Part shown: positions 7,300 through 16,101 of the stretch, piece by piece
Position numbering within the stretch: the stretch's first letter is position 1
How the letters are laid out: the number at the start of each line of letters is the position of its first letter
Source: Lachnospiraceae bacterium
GTDB taxonomy: Bacteria; Bacillota; Clostridia; Lachnospirales; Lachnospiraceae
DNA: 35,704 bases
Assembly (NCBI GenBank): GCA_015057405.1
Contig: SVEK01000031.1
Coordinates: 1 to 35,704 of the forward strand
Direction of reading: 5' to 3'
The notes under the pieces: generated by a model
Database searches by the model: none
The model's input: only the letters and a program-made list of their open reading frames with translations
Told to the model about the DNA's origin: nothing
Made by a program: the position numbers and the translations under genes

Positions 7300-8502
7300 T
7301 TACATATTGAAAAGATTTAATATTTTATCGAGTAATTTCCCGGCTGCGTCTTCTTTGCTCATAAGACTTAAAGCCTCTTCGGAGTCTTTTGTAATAAGTG
7401 TAAGGACATTGGTGTCTACACCAAATCCGGCACCGTCTTCACGTAAACTGTTGGCGGCAATAATATCTGCATTCTTTTTGAGAAGTTTTGCTCTGGAATT
7501 GGCCAGCATATTTTCTGTTTCCATTGAAAAACCGCACAGAATCTGACCGGATTTTTTGTTGCTGCCAAGAGTCGCAAGTATATCAGTGGTTCGTTCTAAA
7601 TCTATTTTATTGTCATCATTATTGTCTGATTTTTTGATTTTTTCAGTTGCAACATTAACAGGTCTGTAATCTGCAACGGCAGCGGACTTGATAATCACAT
7701 CATTGTTAGGAGCTTCTTGCATAACAGCATCATACATATCAGATGCTGATGTAACATTTATAACATTGCAAAACATTGGCGGAGTAAGCGATACAGGCCC
7801 TGATACGAGAGTAACTTTGGCTCCGCGAAGCATAGCAATGCGGGCAATACTGTAACCCATTTTACCGGTAGAATGATTGGTGATAAAACGTACAGGGTCG
7901 ATTGCTTCCTGTGTCGGACCGGCAGTAATTAGAATTCGTTTTCCGTCAAAGTCGTGTGGAAATGCTATTTCTTTTAAGATGTATTCCAGAAGAATGTTTT
8001 CATCAGGTAACTTACCGGAACCGGTATCTCCGCAGGCAAGGTAACCTGTTGCCGGTTCAATAATGGTCATTCCGTAATCGTGAAGTTTACGGATATTGTC
8101 CTGTACGATAGAATTGGTAAACATATTGGTATTCATGGCCGGAGCTACAAGAATAGGGCATTTGGCCGCAAGAAGAGTAGTAGAAAGCATATCATCTGCG
8201 ATACCACATGCCATTTTACCAATAATGTTGGCAGAAGCCGGTGCCACAAGAAAAATATCTGCTCTTTTTGCAAGAGAAACATGCTCAACATTAAACTGAA
8301 AGTTTCTGTCAAATGTATCGGTGAGACATTTATTTCCGGTAAGTGTTTCAAAAGTAATAGGATTAATAAAATTGGTTGCATTAGATGTCATGATAACGTG
8401 AACGTCAGCATGAAGTTTAACAAGCATACTTGCAACGTTTGCCATTTTATATGCGGCAATACTACCGGTTACTCCAAGAACTACAGTTTTATTTGTAAGC
8501 AT
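7300..8502 (-). CDS. coaBC: Bifunctional phosphopantothenoylcysteine decarboxylase / phosphopantothenate-cysteine ligase
   Basis: A 400-residue enzyme of coenzyme A synthesis that joins 4'-phosphopantothenate to cysteine and decarboxylates the product to 4'-phosphopantetheine. The N-terminal CoaC flavoprotein half shows GSIAAYK, NVEHVSLA (catalytic His), PAMNTNM and the lid motif ACGDTGSGKLP. The C-terminal CoaB half starts near GKRILITAGPTQEAIDPVRF, with NHSTGKMG and the KIKK substrate loop after AAVADYRPVN. The start at 8502 (MLTNKTVVLGV) is chosen because the family starts there and GAGG precedes it. An in-frame extension up to 8616 would run through the panD 3' end and has no homology. 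It is the last gene of the pan operon, 40 bases after panD. Confidence 0.96.
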   Translation of the reverse strand: MLTNKTVVLGVTGSIAAYKMANVASMLVKLHADVHVIMTSNATNFINPITFETLTGNKCLTDTFDRNFQFNVEHVSLAKRADIFLVAPASANIIGKMACGIADDMLSTTLLAAKCPILVAPAMNTNMFTNSIVQDNIRKLHDYGMTIIEPATGYLACGDTGSGKLPDENILLEYILKEIAFPHDFDGKRILITAGPTQEAIDPVRFITNHSTGKMGYSIARIAMLRGAKVTLVSGPVSLTPPMFCNVINVTSASDMYDAVMQEAPNNDVIIKSAAVADYRPVNVATEKIKKSDNNDDNKIDLERTTDILATLGSNKKSGQILCGFSMETENMLANSRAKLLKKNADIIAANSLREDGAGFGVDTNVLTLITKDSEEALSLMSKEDAAGKLLDKILNLFNM

Positions 8503-8542
8503 AATTTCATCCTCTTCCTGATAATAAATAGATACAGTTATT

Positions 8543-8935
8543 TTAGATTGTGTCTGACAATACTCCGTGTTTTTCGTATCGTGCGGTACATTTAATTTTA
8601 TTTTCTTCATCCACAAATACTACATGTGGTTTGTGCTCCTTAGCTTCTTCCGGAGTAAGTGAGCAGTAACACATAATAATTACATGATCTCCAACCTGAA
8701 CCTGTCTGGCAGCGGCACCGTTAAGGCATATCATTCCTGTTCCCGGTTCCCCGGCAATAGTGTAAGTTTCAAACCTGTTGCCATTTTCAACGTCGACAAT
8801 TTGTACAAGTTCGTATTCGAGAATGCCGGCAGCTTCCATAAGGCAAGGGTCTATAGTGATACTTCCCACATAGTTAAGTTCAGCCTGTTTAACTACGGCT
8901 CTGTGAATTTTTCCTTTTAACATTGTTATATTCAT
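8543..8935 (-). CDS. panD: Aspartate 1-decarboxylase
   Basis: A 130-residue pyruvoyl enzyme precursor that makes beta-alanine from L-aspartate. The self-cleavage site is Gly24-Ser25 in NYVGSITID; Ser25 becomes the pyruvoyl group. Further family features are the start MLKGKIHRA, the nucleotide-like [12 protein letters not shown] loop and [16 protein letters not shown]. Length is normal. The start has AAGGAG 11 bases upstream. It is fourth in the operon, about 90 bases after panC, and supplies the substrate that PanC condenses with pantoate. Confidence 0.97.
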   Translation of the reverse strand: MNITMLKGKIHRAVVKQAELNYVGSITIDPCLMEAAGILEYELVQIVDVENGNRFETYTIAGEPGTGMICLNGAAARQVQVGDHVIIMCYCSLTPEEAKEHKPHVVFVDEENKIKCTARYEKHGVLSDTI

Positions 8936-9023
8936 GTGATCAAATTCTCCTTGTGTAGATTACGTATACATATTAAACTGACAAACTCTGTTTAATGTGA
9001 ATAACCTGTAAAACAATATTATA

Positions 9024-9869
9024 TTACATTTCTACTATAAAATTATCAATAAGTCGTGTTTTACCAATATAAACAGCCATTGCGCAAAGAGTAGTTCCGG
9101 CAACAGTATCAATATTATCCATTGTATCCATGTTAACCATTTCAACATAGTCTATTCTGGCAAGAGGTTCTGCATTGATAATGGCTTTCATTTCATTAAG
9201 AATTTTATCGGCACATTTTTCTCCGTTTTCAACCATTTCTTTTCCGTGGAAGATGGCTTTGGATAACACTAAAGCGGCCTTTCTTTCGTCAGCATTAAGG
9301 TAAGTGTTACGGGAACTCTTTGCAAGTCCGTCTTCTTCACGGATAATAGGGCAACCTACAATTGTGAGACCAAAGTTAAGGTCTTTAACCATACGTCTGA
9401 TAACTGCAAGCTGTTGAGCATCTTTTTCTCCAAAATAAGCCTTGTCAGGTGTTACAATATTGAAGAGTTTGCCAACAACAGTACACACTCCTTTGAAATG
9501 AATAGGACGCGTTTTTCCGCAAAGTGCACCTGTAAGCTCGGTCATATTAATGTATGAGCAGAATCCGTCAGGATACATCTCTTCCGGTTCCGGGTGGAAG
9601 ATAAGATGTGCTCCGGTACTTTCGCAAAGAGCGGCGTCTTTATCAAGGTCTCTTGGATATGCTTCAAAATCTTCGTTAGGACCAAATTGTGTAGGATTAA
9701 CAAAAACGCTAACGACAACTCTGTCATTTTCTTCTACAGCCTTTTGTATCAGGCTCTGATGTCCTTCGTGAAGGAACCCCATTGTGGGAACGAGGCCTAC
9801 GGTAAGACCTTCCTTTCGCCATGCGGCAACCGCATCTCTTACTTCTTTTATTGTTGATACAATGTTCAT
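9024..9869 (-). CDS. panC: Pantoate-beta-alanine ligase (pantothenate synthetase)
   Basis: A 281-residue cytoplasmic enzyme of the nucleotidyltransferase fold that condenses pantoate and beta-alanine with ATP. Visible motifs are VPTMGFLHEGHQSLI with the ATP-binding HxGH (H34, H37), VFVNPTQFGPNEDFEAYPRD, FGEKDAQQL and IIREEDGLAKSSRN. The start at 9869 (MNIVSTIKEV) has AGGAGG upstream and matches family length; the longer frame to 9989 only reads through the end of panB. It begins 16 bases after panB ends, so the two are almost certainly co-translated from one message. Confidence 0.97.
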   Translation of the reverse strand: MNIVSTIKEVRDAVAAWRKEGLTVGLVPTMGFLHEGHQSLIQKAVEENDRVVVSVFVNPTQFGPNEDFEAYPRDLDKDAALCESTGAHLIFHPEPEEMYPDGFCSYINMTELTGALCGKTRPIHFKGVCTVVGKLFNIVTPDKAYFGEKDAQQLAVIRRMVKDLNFGLTIVGCPIIREEDGLAKSSRNTYLNADERKAALVLSKAIFHGKEMVENGEKCADKILNEMKAIINAEPLARIDYVEMVNMDTMDNIDTVAGTTLCAMAVYIGKTRLIDNFIVEM

Positions 9870-9885
9870 GTTATTGTCCTCCTGT

Positions 9886-10722
9886 TTAGTATAATCTGTC
9901 AAGTTCATCTGATACATCCGGGTCGATACCATATTCATTTTCTTTTCCCGGGAATGACTTGTCAGCAACTTCTTTAATATAATCGGCAAAAGCCTTTTTC
10001 ATAATGTCTCCCACATTAGCAAACTGCTTAACGAATTTCGGAACATAATCTGAGAACATTCCAAGCATGTCCTGATATACAAGAACTTGTCCGTCACATT
10101 CAGAACCGGCACCGATACCGATTGTCGGAACAGGAACAGTTTTTGTAATTTTGGCAGCAACCACAGAAGGTATTCCTTCAAGAACTATGGCAAATGCTCC
10201 TGCATCGGCAACTGCTTTTGCATCTTCGATTAACTGGCGTGCAGCTTCAGCTGATTTCCCCTGAACCTTGAAACCGCCGAATGCGTTAATTGACTGCGGG
10301 GTAAGTCCGATATGAGCTACAACAGGAATACCGCATGCTGTAATTGCTTTAATCTGTGGGCATACTTCCATACCGCCTTCAAGTTTAACGGCATCGCCAC
10401 GTCCTTCTTTCATAAGTCTTCCGGCGTTAACTACCGCATCGTATACGGATGTTTGATAAGACATAAACGGCATATCTATAACAACAAGTGCATTTTTTGC
10501 ACCTCTTGCCACGGCAGCGCCATGATGAATCATATCTTCCATAGTAACTGAAAGTGTATCTTCGTATCCAAGTATTACATTTCCAAGTGAATCACCAACA
10601 AGGATACTGTTAATTCCTGCTTCGTCAATAAGCTTTGCAGTTGAGTAATCGTAGGCGGTAAGCATTGTAAGCTTCTCGCCGTTTTCTTTTGCCTGCTTGA
10701 ATGTGAGTACTGTATTTTTCAT
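9886..10722 (-). CDS. panB: 3-methyl-2-oxobutanoate hydroxymethyltransferase
   Basis: A 278-residue TIM-barrel enzyme that adds a hydroxymethyl group from 5,10-methylene-tetrahydrofolate to 2-oxoisovalerate, giving ketopantoate. Typical motifs are [31 protein letters not shown] (metal-binding Asp), [25 protein letters not shown] and [16 protein letters not shown]. Length is normal. AAGGAGG lies ten bases before the ATG, inside the end of the panG gene, and only one base separates the panG stop from this start. Confidence 0.97.
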   Translation of the reverse strand: MKNTVLTFKQAKENGEKLTMLTAYDYSTAKLIDEAGINSILVGDSLGNVILGYEDTLSVTMEDMIHHGAAVARGAKNALVVIDMPFMSYQTSVYDAVVNAGRLMKEGRGDAVKLEGGMEVCPQIKAITACGIPVVAHIGLTPQSINAFGGFKVQGKSAEAARQLIEDAKAVADAGAFAIVLEGIPSVVAAKITKTVPVPTIGIGAGSECDGQVLVYQDMLGMFSDYVPKFVKQFANVGDIMKKAFADYIKEVADKSFPGKENEYGIDPDVSDELDRLY

Positions 10723-10723
10723 A

Positions 10724-11617
10724 TTAATGGAACCTCCTTAATAATTCATGTAATCTGCTATAATCAGTTTCAAAGTTCTTTCGGGCGGCAACGTCCATTA
10801 GTTCAAGTGAAAGTAATCTGTATATTTCCGGTATATGGTGTGCCGTATCTGAACTGCTGTATTCTTTTTGCAGTACCTCAAGGTGTTTTTCTATTGTAGT
10901 AATGTCATTTCTGTCAACCGGACCGGTAAGTGCTCCTGTTGTTCCTTTTTCAATAATGTTTTTACAATTTCCGAAAAACAATTCTTTTAGGGCATCAGTA
11001 GCGACGGATTCCTCCATGCCGCACTGCATCAGCATACCGGCAGCTGTATGGTAAAGCCCTATGACAAGGTTGCTTGCCATAACGGCAGATGCATGATACA
11101 GACTTTTTTTATCCGAATCAATGGAAGAAACGGGATTGCCCATTGCCTTAATCCAGTCTGTTATTAATTCCGTTTTTTCAGATGAGCCTTCAACAGCGAA
11201 GAATACTCTGTCTAATTCCTTGTAACTTTCATATATTGAATTGATTGCGTATAGGGGATGGATTGAATAACCGAAAGCACCAAGGCCGGTTATGTTGTCA
11301 AATATCGAAGAAGACATTGCACCACTGCAATGACATATATATTTGCCCGTAATATTGTTTTCAGAGACTTCCTTCCACACAGATTCAATCTGCGCATCGG
11401 GAACAGTTAAAAATATCATATCGCATTCTGCTATGAGTTCAGCCATGTTGTTAAACTGACAGGTATCGGTAAATGTGGCAGCAGCTTTTGCGGAATCAGC
11501 ACTGCGACTATAATAGCCGACAACATTCATTCCTTTAACAGTGTAATACTTTCCGAGTGAAACACCTACTCTGCCGGCGCCTACGAATCCAATCCTTGGA
11601 CTAAAATCATTACTCAT
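10724..11617 (-). CDS. panG: Rossmann/DUF2520 protein, probable ketopantoate reductase of the PanG type
   Basis: A 297-residue NAD(P)-binding protein. The Rossmann motif is [13 protein letters not shown] near the N-terminus, followed by [17 protein letters not shown]; the second half is the helical DUF2520 domain ([35 protein letters not shown]). PanG proteins described in Francisella and Enterococcus faecalis replace PanE in making pantoate from ketopantoate. Position as first gene of panG-panB-panC-panD-coaBC, with no panE nearby, supports that role; the assignment is by architecture and context. ATG at 11617 is preferred over a GTG at 11626 because the AAGGAAGG site fits only the ATG. Spacing to panB is one base, so coupled translation is likely. 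Confidence 0.82.
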   Translation of the reverse strand: MSNDFSPRIGFVGAGRVGVSLGKYYTVKGMNVVGYYSRSADSAKAAATFTDTCQFNNMAELIAECDMIFLTVPDAQIESVWKEVSENNITGKYICHCSGAMSSSIFDNITGLGAFGYSIHPLYAINSIYESYKELDRVFFAVEGSSEKTELITDWIKAMGNPVSSIDSDKKSLYHASAVMASNLVIGLYHTAAGMLMQCGMEESVATDALKELFFGNCKNIIEKGTTGALTGPVDRNDITTIEKHLEVLQKEYSSSDTAHHIPEIYRLLSLELMDVAARKNFETDYSRLHELLRRFH

Positions 11618-11712
11618 GCCGGTCACCTTCCTTTCAGAATTGTCAAAAATAACTGGGAAGGCAAATTATTAATCATTACGGTACAGCTTCTTTCGAATAC
11701 CATCCAAATGGG

Positions 11713-11741
11713 ACTATAGCATATGTTTAGCCGGTTGTCTA
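11713..11741 (-). promoter_or_regulatory. Promoter of the panG-panB-panC-panD-coaBC operon
   Basis: On the minus strand TAGACA (11741-11736), 17-base spacer, TATAGT (11718-11713). It would give a leader of roughly 90 bases before the panG ATG. No known riboswitch was recognised in this leader. Confidence 0.6.
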
Positions 11742-11760
11742 TTATTTTTTGAGATAAACT

Positions 11761-11786
11761 GAATATAGCTGCTACTTGCTATATTC
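11761..11786. repeat. Inverted repeat between the divergent pan and GH43 units
   Basis: Perfect nine-base arms GAATATAGC/GCTATATTC around an eight-base loop. There is no T-run on either side, so it is not a terminator. It lies just upstream of the pan promoter and could be an operator. The rest of 11742-11904 shows an A+T-rich stretch with a TATAAT at 11872-11877 but no convincing -35 box for the GH43 gene. Confidence 0.45.
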
Positions 11787-11904
11787 ATAGGATATGTTGT
11801 AATATATCAGATAAGGATTATTTTATTATTATCTAAGGCTTACAGATGGGGGAGTAAGTTGTGTAATATTATATAATCCATTATTTATTGAGGAGGGTAA
11901 TTGT

Positions 11905-13746
11905 ATGATTAAGTTCAAAAAAATAATGGCGGGTGTACTTGTGTTTTCTATGCTTGCTACAGTTGGAGTGGCTGCGGTTCGGGAATATCGGGCAGAGGCA
12001 GCAGCAAAACCAAAACTTAACAAAAGTAAGGTCACTATTAAGGTTGGAAAAACTCAGAAACTGATTGTAAAAAACAAGGCAAAAAAAATTAAGATTTCAT
12101 GGAAAACATCCAACAAATCCATAGTAAAGATTGTAAAAAAATCTGTTAAAGGAAAAACAGCCACGGCAACAATCAGAGGTATGAAAAAAGGAAATGCAGT
12201 TGTTACGGCAAAATATAAACTTGGAGGGAAGAACAAGAATATGAAATGTAAGGTTACAGTCAAGAATAATTCAGTTGAGGCTACTCCGACAGTTATACAG
12301 AACGTTGAAGTAACACCAACGCCGGGGACCGGGAATATCGGAACACAAAATCAGCCACAGCCAACAACTCATGTGACACAAGCACCGGCGACCGCAACAC
12401 CGGTACCATCAGAACAGATGCAGGCATTACTGGATTCTATTGAAATACCGTATGCATCCGAGATTCGCGGTAATATTACGTTGTGCGACAGTATCGATGA
12501 TGCACAGATTACATGGTCAAGCAGTAATAAAGAAGTTATTACCGATGAGGAAATAGACGGAAAGCTTCCGGGTGTTGTTACCAGAGGTGAAACTGATACA
12601 GTTGTAACTCTTACTGCAACAGTTACAAAAGATAATGAGATAGCTAAAAAGGATGTAGAAGTATGTGTTCTTGCAGCACCGGCTCCGATAACAGAAGATG
12701 ACTATCAGGGATATCTGTTTGGTCACTTTATAGGAGAAGGAACTCCTAATGATGAGCAGATATATTTTGCAACCAGTAATGACGGACTTAACTTTAAGGA
12801 TAGAAATAACGGAAAGCCGGTTCTTACAAGTACTATAGGTGAAAAGGGAGTAAGAGATCCTTATATATATCGTTCGCCGGAGGGGGACAGATTCTTCCTT
12901 GTAGCTACTGACCTTAGTATATGCAATCGTGGCGGTTGGCGTATGAATGCTCAGGGTTATTATGATGCCAGTACGACAGGAAGTCATAATCTCGTATTAT
13001 GGCAGTCTTTGGATCTTGTTAACTGGGGAGAACCAAAGCTGATTAAGGTTGCACCGGAAAATGCAGGTATGGCGTGGGCGCCTGAGATGATATTTGATGA
13101 TGAAACAGGTAATTATATTATTTTCTTTGCTTCAAGTATTATGAATCCGGAGACAAAATACAAAGATAAGCCTAATGCAATATATTATGTCTCGACGAGA
13201 GATTTTGAAACATATTCAGAACCAAAGATACTTATTGACAACCAGACAGATAATGAAGTGACCCAAAAGCAAAGAGAGATTATTGATACTACAATTATTA
13301 AAATAGGCGACATGTATTACAGTGCATCAAAGGACGGAGATAACAACGAAAAGAATGGCGGAATAAGGATAATGAAGAATACATCCCTTACCAATCCTGA
13401 CGGATGGGAGAAAGTTCTTGACCTTGATGAGCTGGGACTTAGTCTGACCGGGCAGAAGGTTAATACACTTGACAACAGTACCCTTGAAGGACCTGAATTA
13501 TTCCAGTTCAATAAAAAGGACTGGTCGGACCCGAACGTACCTGAATATGGTCTCATGGCAGATCAGTATAGTGTATCCGGCGGATATCTTCCTCTTACAA
13601 TGACAGATATAGAAGATACAACCGGAAATGCGTGGAAGATTCTTAAGAATACAGAGTATTCATTTGATAAGTTAAAGAAACGTCACGGAACAATTCTTCG
13701 TATTACAGGAGAAGAACTTAAGCGTCTTGAACTGATGTTTCAGTAA
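11905..13746 (+). CDS. Secreted Ig-like/GH43 family glycosidase
   Basis: A 613-residue exported enzyme. Residues 1-33 are a signal peptide. Residues about 36-121 form a lysine-rich bacterial Ig-like (Big_2-type) domain (KLNKSKVTIKVGKTQKL, ISWKTSNKSIVKI, GNAVVTAKY). Residues 122-170 are a Thr/Pro linker. About 172-257 resemble an atrophied bacterial Ig domain (ITWSSSNKEVIT, VVTLTATVTK). About 265-610 are a five-bladed GH43 propeller: GVRDPYIYR (Asp318), WAPEMIF (391-397) and LEGPELF, where E528 is the expected general acid. GH43 enzymes remove arabinose or xylose from hemicellulose and pectin side chains; the exact substrate is not predictable. GGAGGG precedes the ATG at 11905. A cytoplasmic glycosidase follows 72 bases later, probably in the same transcript. 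Confidence 0.9.
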   Translation: MIKFKKIMAGVLVFSMLATVGVAAVREYRAEAAAKPKLNKSKVTIKVGKTQKLIVKNKAKKIKISWKTSNKSIVKIVKKSVKGKTATATIRGMKKGNAVVTAKYKLGGKNKNMKCKVTVKNNSVEATPTVIQNVEVTPTPGTGNIGTQNQPQPTTHVTQAPATATPVPSEQMQALLDSIEIPYASEIRGNITLCDSIDDAQITWSSSNKEVITDEEIDGKLPGVVTRGETDTVVTLTATVTKDNEIAKKDVEVCVLAAPAPITEDDYQGYLFGHFIGEGTPNDEQIYFATSNDGLNFKDRNNGKPVLTSTIGEKGVRDPYIYRSPEGDRFFLVATDLSICNRGGWRMNAQGYYDASTTGSHNLVLWQSLDLVNWGEPKLIKVAPENAGMAWAPEMIFDDETGNYIIFFASSIMNPETKYKDKPNAIYYVSTRDFETYSEPKILIDNQTDNEVTQKQREIIDTTIIKIGDMYYSASKDGDNNEKNGGIRIMKNTSLTNPDGWEKVLDLDELGLSLTGQKVNTLDNSTLEGPELFQFNKKDWSDPNVPEYGLMADQYSVSGGYLPLTMTDIEDTTGNAWKILKNTEYSFDKLKKRHGTILRITGEELKRLELMFQ

Positions 13747-13818
13747 TGTCGGTCTTAGTTTGTGATTATACAGACCGGATAGCGGTAATAATGAATTGTT
13801 TTCGGGAGAATGACAGTT

Positions 13819-15336
13819 ATGATACAGTACGCGATGAAGGAATTAAAATATAACGCCCCGGCACCGGTGGGGAATATGGTTGAAGTGGATATAACGGCGC
13901 AGTTTACTGCGCCGGATGGTAAAAGTATTAGTGTTAAGGGATTCTATGATGGCGATGACACTTATATTGTAAGGTTTTATCCTGAGCAGCAGGGTACTTA
14001 CACCTATGAAGTGAGCGGAATCATTAATGATAGCGGCAGTCTGGTGTGCGAAGTCGGAAATGACAATGGATTACACGGAATCGTAAGAGCTGACGGAACA
14101 CATTTCAGATATGGTGACGGTACATGGTTCTATCCGTTTGGTACAACCGTATATGCACTTGTTCATCAGGAGAAAGAATTAATCGACCAAACTATGTCAA
14201 CACTTAAGGACGCTCCATTTAACAAAATAAGAATGTGCGTATTCCCGAAGGATTATGATTTCAATAAAAATGAACCGCCATATTATCCGTATGAGAAGGA
14301 TGACAAAGGTAAATGGGATTATTCAAAACCTTCATTTGAGTATTATCATCATCTTGAATCGGTTATAGAGAAGCTTATGAAACTTGGGATTCAGTGTGAC
14401 CTTATCCTGTTTCATCCGTATGACCGTTGGGGCTTTGCTCATATGAGCAAAGAAGAAATTGATATGTATATCGATTATATTACGAGAAGACTTTCGGCTT
14501 TTCCTAATATATGGTGGAGTCTTGCCAATGAATTTGATATTATGTCATATTCTTTTGAAGATTGGGAACGTATTGCCAAAAATGTTCATGCAGGTGACCC
14601 ATATTCTCATCTTCTTAGTAATCATAACTGTATTGAGTTTTGGGATTTTGAAAATGAACATACTACCCATGTTTGTTTGCAGATAAAAAAAGTTGATGAT
14701 ATCAATCACACAATTGAAAAATATAAAAAACCCGTAATGGTTGATGAATGTTGTTATGAAGGAACAATTCAGTATGAATGGGGCAATATCTCGGGAAAAG
14801 AGATGATGAACCGATTCTGGAAGTGTGTTATTTTGGGCGGATATTGTACTCACGGAGAAACATTTCTTTGTGACGATGATATACTCTGGTGGTCAAAAGG
14901 CGGAGTTCTAAAAGGTGAAAGTATGCCGAGAATCACATTTCTTAAGGAAATAATTGATGGTATTCAGGGACCGCTTATTTACTGTGGCGATGAGTTCACA
15001 AAAGAAAAGTATGATGCGCTTCGTAACAACCCTGAAACCTGTGAAAATGATTTTTGGTCTGCTGTAGCGAGAGCTCCGTGGGAACGCGCAAAAGAAGCTA
15101 TGAATGGAGCAAAAGATTATTGCGGACATTACCGTGATGATGCATATTTACGTTATTTTGAAAGAAGAACGCCGGCAATCGGTACATTTAACCTTCCAAA
15201 GGAGGGTAACTATAACGTAGAAATAATAGATGCGTGGAACATGACAAGAAATATTGCATTAAAAGGTGTTAATGGAAATGTAAAAGTAGATTTGCCGGGG
15301 AAGGAATGGATGGCAATATATGCTTATAAGGTGTGA
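13819..15336 (+). CDS. Cytoplasmic glycosidase, DUF5060-DUF4038-DUF5605 architecture
   Basis: A 505-residue protein without signal peptide. Residues about 12-85 form a beta-sandwich of the DUF5060 type (GFYDGDDTYIVRFYPEQQGTYTYEV). Residues about 95-400 are a clan GH-A barrel resembling DUF4038 (apiosidase-like): WFYPFGTTVYAL, NKIRMCVFPKDYD, WWSLANEFDI with E238 as likely acid/base, and VMVDECCYEG with E310 as likely nucleophile. The C-terminus (about 410-505) is a DUF5605-type beta domain (FNLPKEGNYNVEIIDAWNMTR). It probably cleaves oligosaccharides taken up after the secreted GH43 acts. The ATG at 13819 is chosen because GGGAG lies ten bases before it; an ATG at 13810 is only three bases from that site. 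The substrate is unknown. Confidence 0.85.
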   Translation: MIQYAMKELKYNAPAPVGNMVEVDITAQFTAPDGKSISVKGFYDGDDTYIVRFYPEQQGTYTYEVSGIINDSGSLVCEVGNDNGLHGIVRADGTHFRYGDGTWFYPFGTTVYALVHQEKELIDQTMSTLKDAPFNKIRMCVFPKDYDFNKNEPPYYPYEKDDKGKWDYSKPSFEYYHHLESVIEKLMKLGIQCDLILFHPYDRWGFAHMSKEEIDMYIDYITRRLSAFPNIWWSLANEFDIMSYSFEDWERIAKNVHAGDPYSHLLSNHNCIEFWDFENEHTTHVCLQIKKVDDINHTIEKYKKPVMVDECCYEGTIQYEWGNISGKEMMNRFWKCVILGGYCTHGETFLCDDDILWWSKGGVLKGESMPRITFLKEIIDGIQGPLIYCGDEFTKEKYDALRNNPETCENDFWSAVARAPWERAKEAMNGAKDYCGHYRDDAYLRYFERRTPAIGTFNLPKEGNYNVEIIDAWNMTRNIALKGVNGNVKVDLPGKEWMAIYAYKV

Positions 15337-15535
15337 TGCATAACATCTGCGTCGTGAAATAATCTGATTTAGTTGTGGGAATCCCAAACTAAGGTCAGTT
15401 GAAAAACGGATGAAAAAGCAGATTTTGCTTCGCAGAAAAGATGCTTTTGTTGTGCAGGACTTGACAAGAACTACAAATTCATTTATCTTAATTTGAGAGA
15501 TATTCTCAAATTCGGGTTGATAAAATAAGATTACC
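15337..15535. other. Intergenic region, no gene seen
   Basis: Together with the following terminator and leader this makes a gap of about 340 bases. It contains a palindrome TGGGAATCCCA near 15377 and a perfect nine-base inverted repeat AATTTGAGA/TCTCAAATT (15490-15498 with 15504-15512). No open frame looks like a gene. Confidence 0.5.
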
Positions 15536-15578
15536 AATACTCCCGTCTGAATATTTAGGCGGGGGTATTATGTTTTTT
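15536..15578 (+). terminator. Rho-independent terminator after the GH43/DUF5605 unit
   Basis: Twelve-pair stem AATACTCCCGTC/GGCGGGGGTATT (15536-15547 with 15558-15569), two G-U pairs, ten-base loop, followed by ATG and six T (15573-15578). Confidence 0.8.
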
Positions 15579-15674
15579 ACCGGGACATTTCATTGAAGTT
15601 GTTCCGGTAAGGAAAAAGCGACATTCTTTATTTTAGAATACGCTTTTGCGTGATAAGTAAATGAGGTTTTGAAT

Positions 15675-16088
15675 ATGGGAACATATAATACGTTACAAAG
15701 AAGGGAATTGGTGGAGTTCCTTGTTAATCACTCCAATAATCAGTATACGGTGGAAGAGATTGCAAAAGAACTGGAGGCTCATTCCGGTCAGGAAAAAAAG
15801 ATAGGAAAAAGTACGGTATACCGTCTTATGGGAAAGTTGCTTGAGGAAGGTGTTGTCAGAAGAACGGTTAAGGGTAACAGCCGTCATTTTGTTTATCAGT
15901 ATGCAGGCGGAGTAACCTGTGCGCATCATCTTCATATGAAATGCAGAGAATGCGGCAGAATACTTCACATGAATGATGAAGAATCCCGCAATCTTATGGT
16001 TATGCTTCAGGAGAGCAGCAGTTTTAACCTTGATATCAGGGAAACGTTGCTTCTTGGACAATGTGACAGATGCAGTGAATTATTATAA
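15675..16088 (+). CDS. Fur family metal-responsive regulator, probably Zur
   Basis: A 137-residue repressor. Residues about 5-80 are a winged helix (QYTVEEIAKEL, KKIGKSTVYRLMGKLLEEGVV). The dimerisation domain has the regulatory metal motif HHLHMKCRECGR, and the C-terminus a second Cys pair (CDRC), which together make the structural Cys4 zinc site of Fur proteins. Thirteen bases separate it from a zinc-binding lipoprotein gene, so it most likely senses zinc and represses its own operon. ATG at 15675 is preferred over TTG at 15669 because GAGG ends eight bases before the ATG. I found no clear inverted repeat resembling the Bacillus Zur box in the 90 bases upstream. Confidence 0.9.
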   Translation: MGTYNTLQRRELVEFLVNHSNNQYTVEEIAKELEAHSGQEKKIGKSTVYRLMGKLLEEGVVRRTVKGNSRHFVYQYAGGVTCAHHLHMKCRECGRILHMNDEESRNLMVMLQESSSFNLDIRETLLLGQCDRCSELL

Positions 16089-16101
16089 AGGTAAGGTCAT
16101 T

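Noticed and set aside
8503..8616. N-terminal extension of CoaBC into panD
   Set aside because: The family starts at the GSIAAYK fold; the extension has no homology and the start at 8502 has its own binding site.
15973..16101. N-terminal extension of ZnuA
   Set aside because: It overlaps the Fur gene, has no homology, and the lipoprotein signal peptide begins at 16102.
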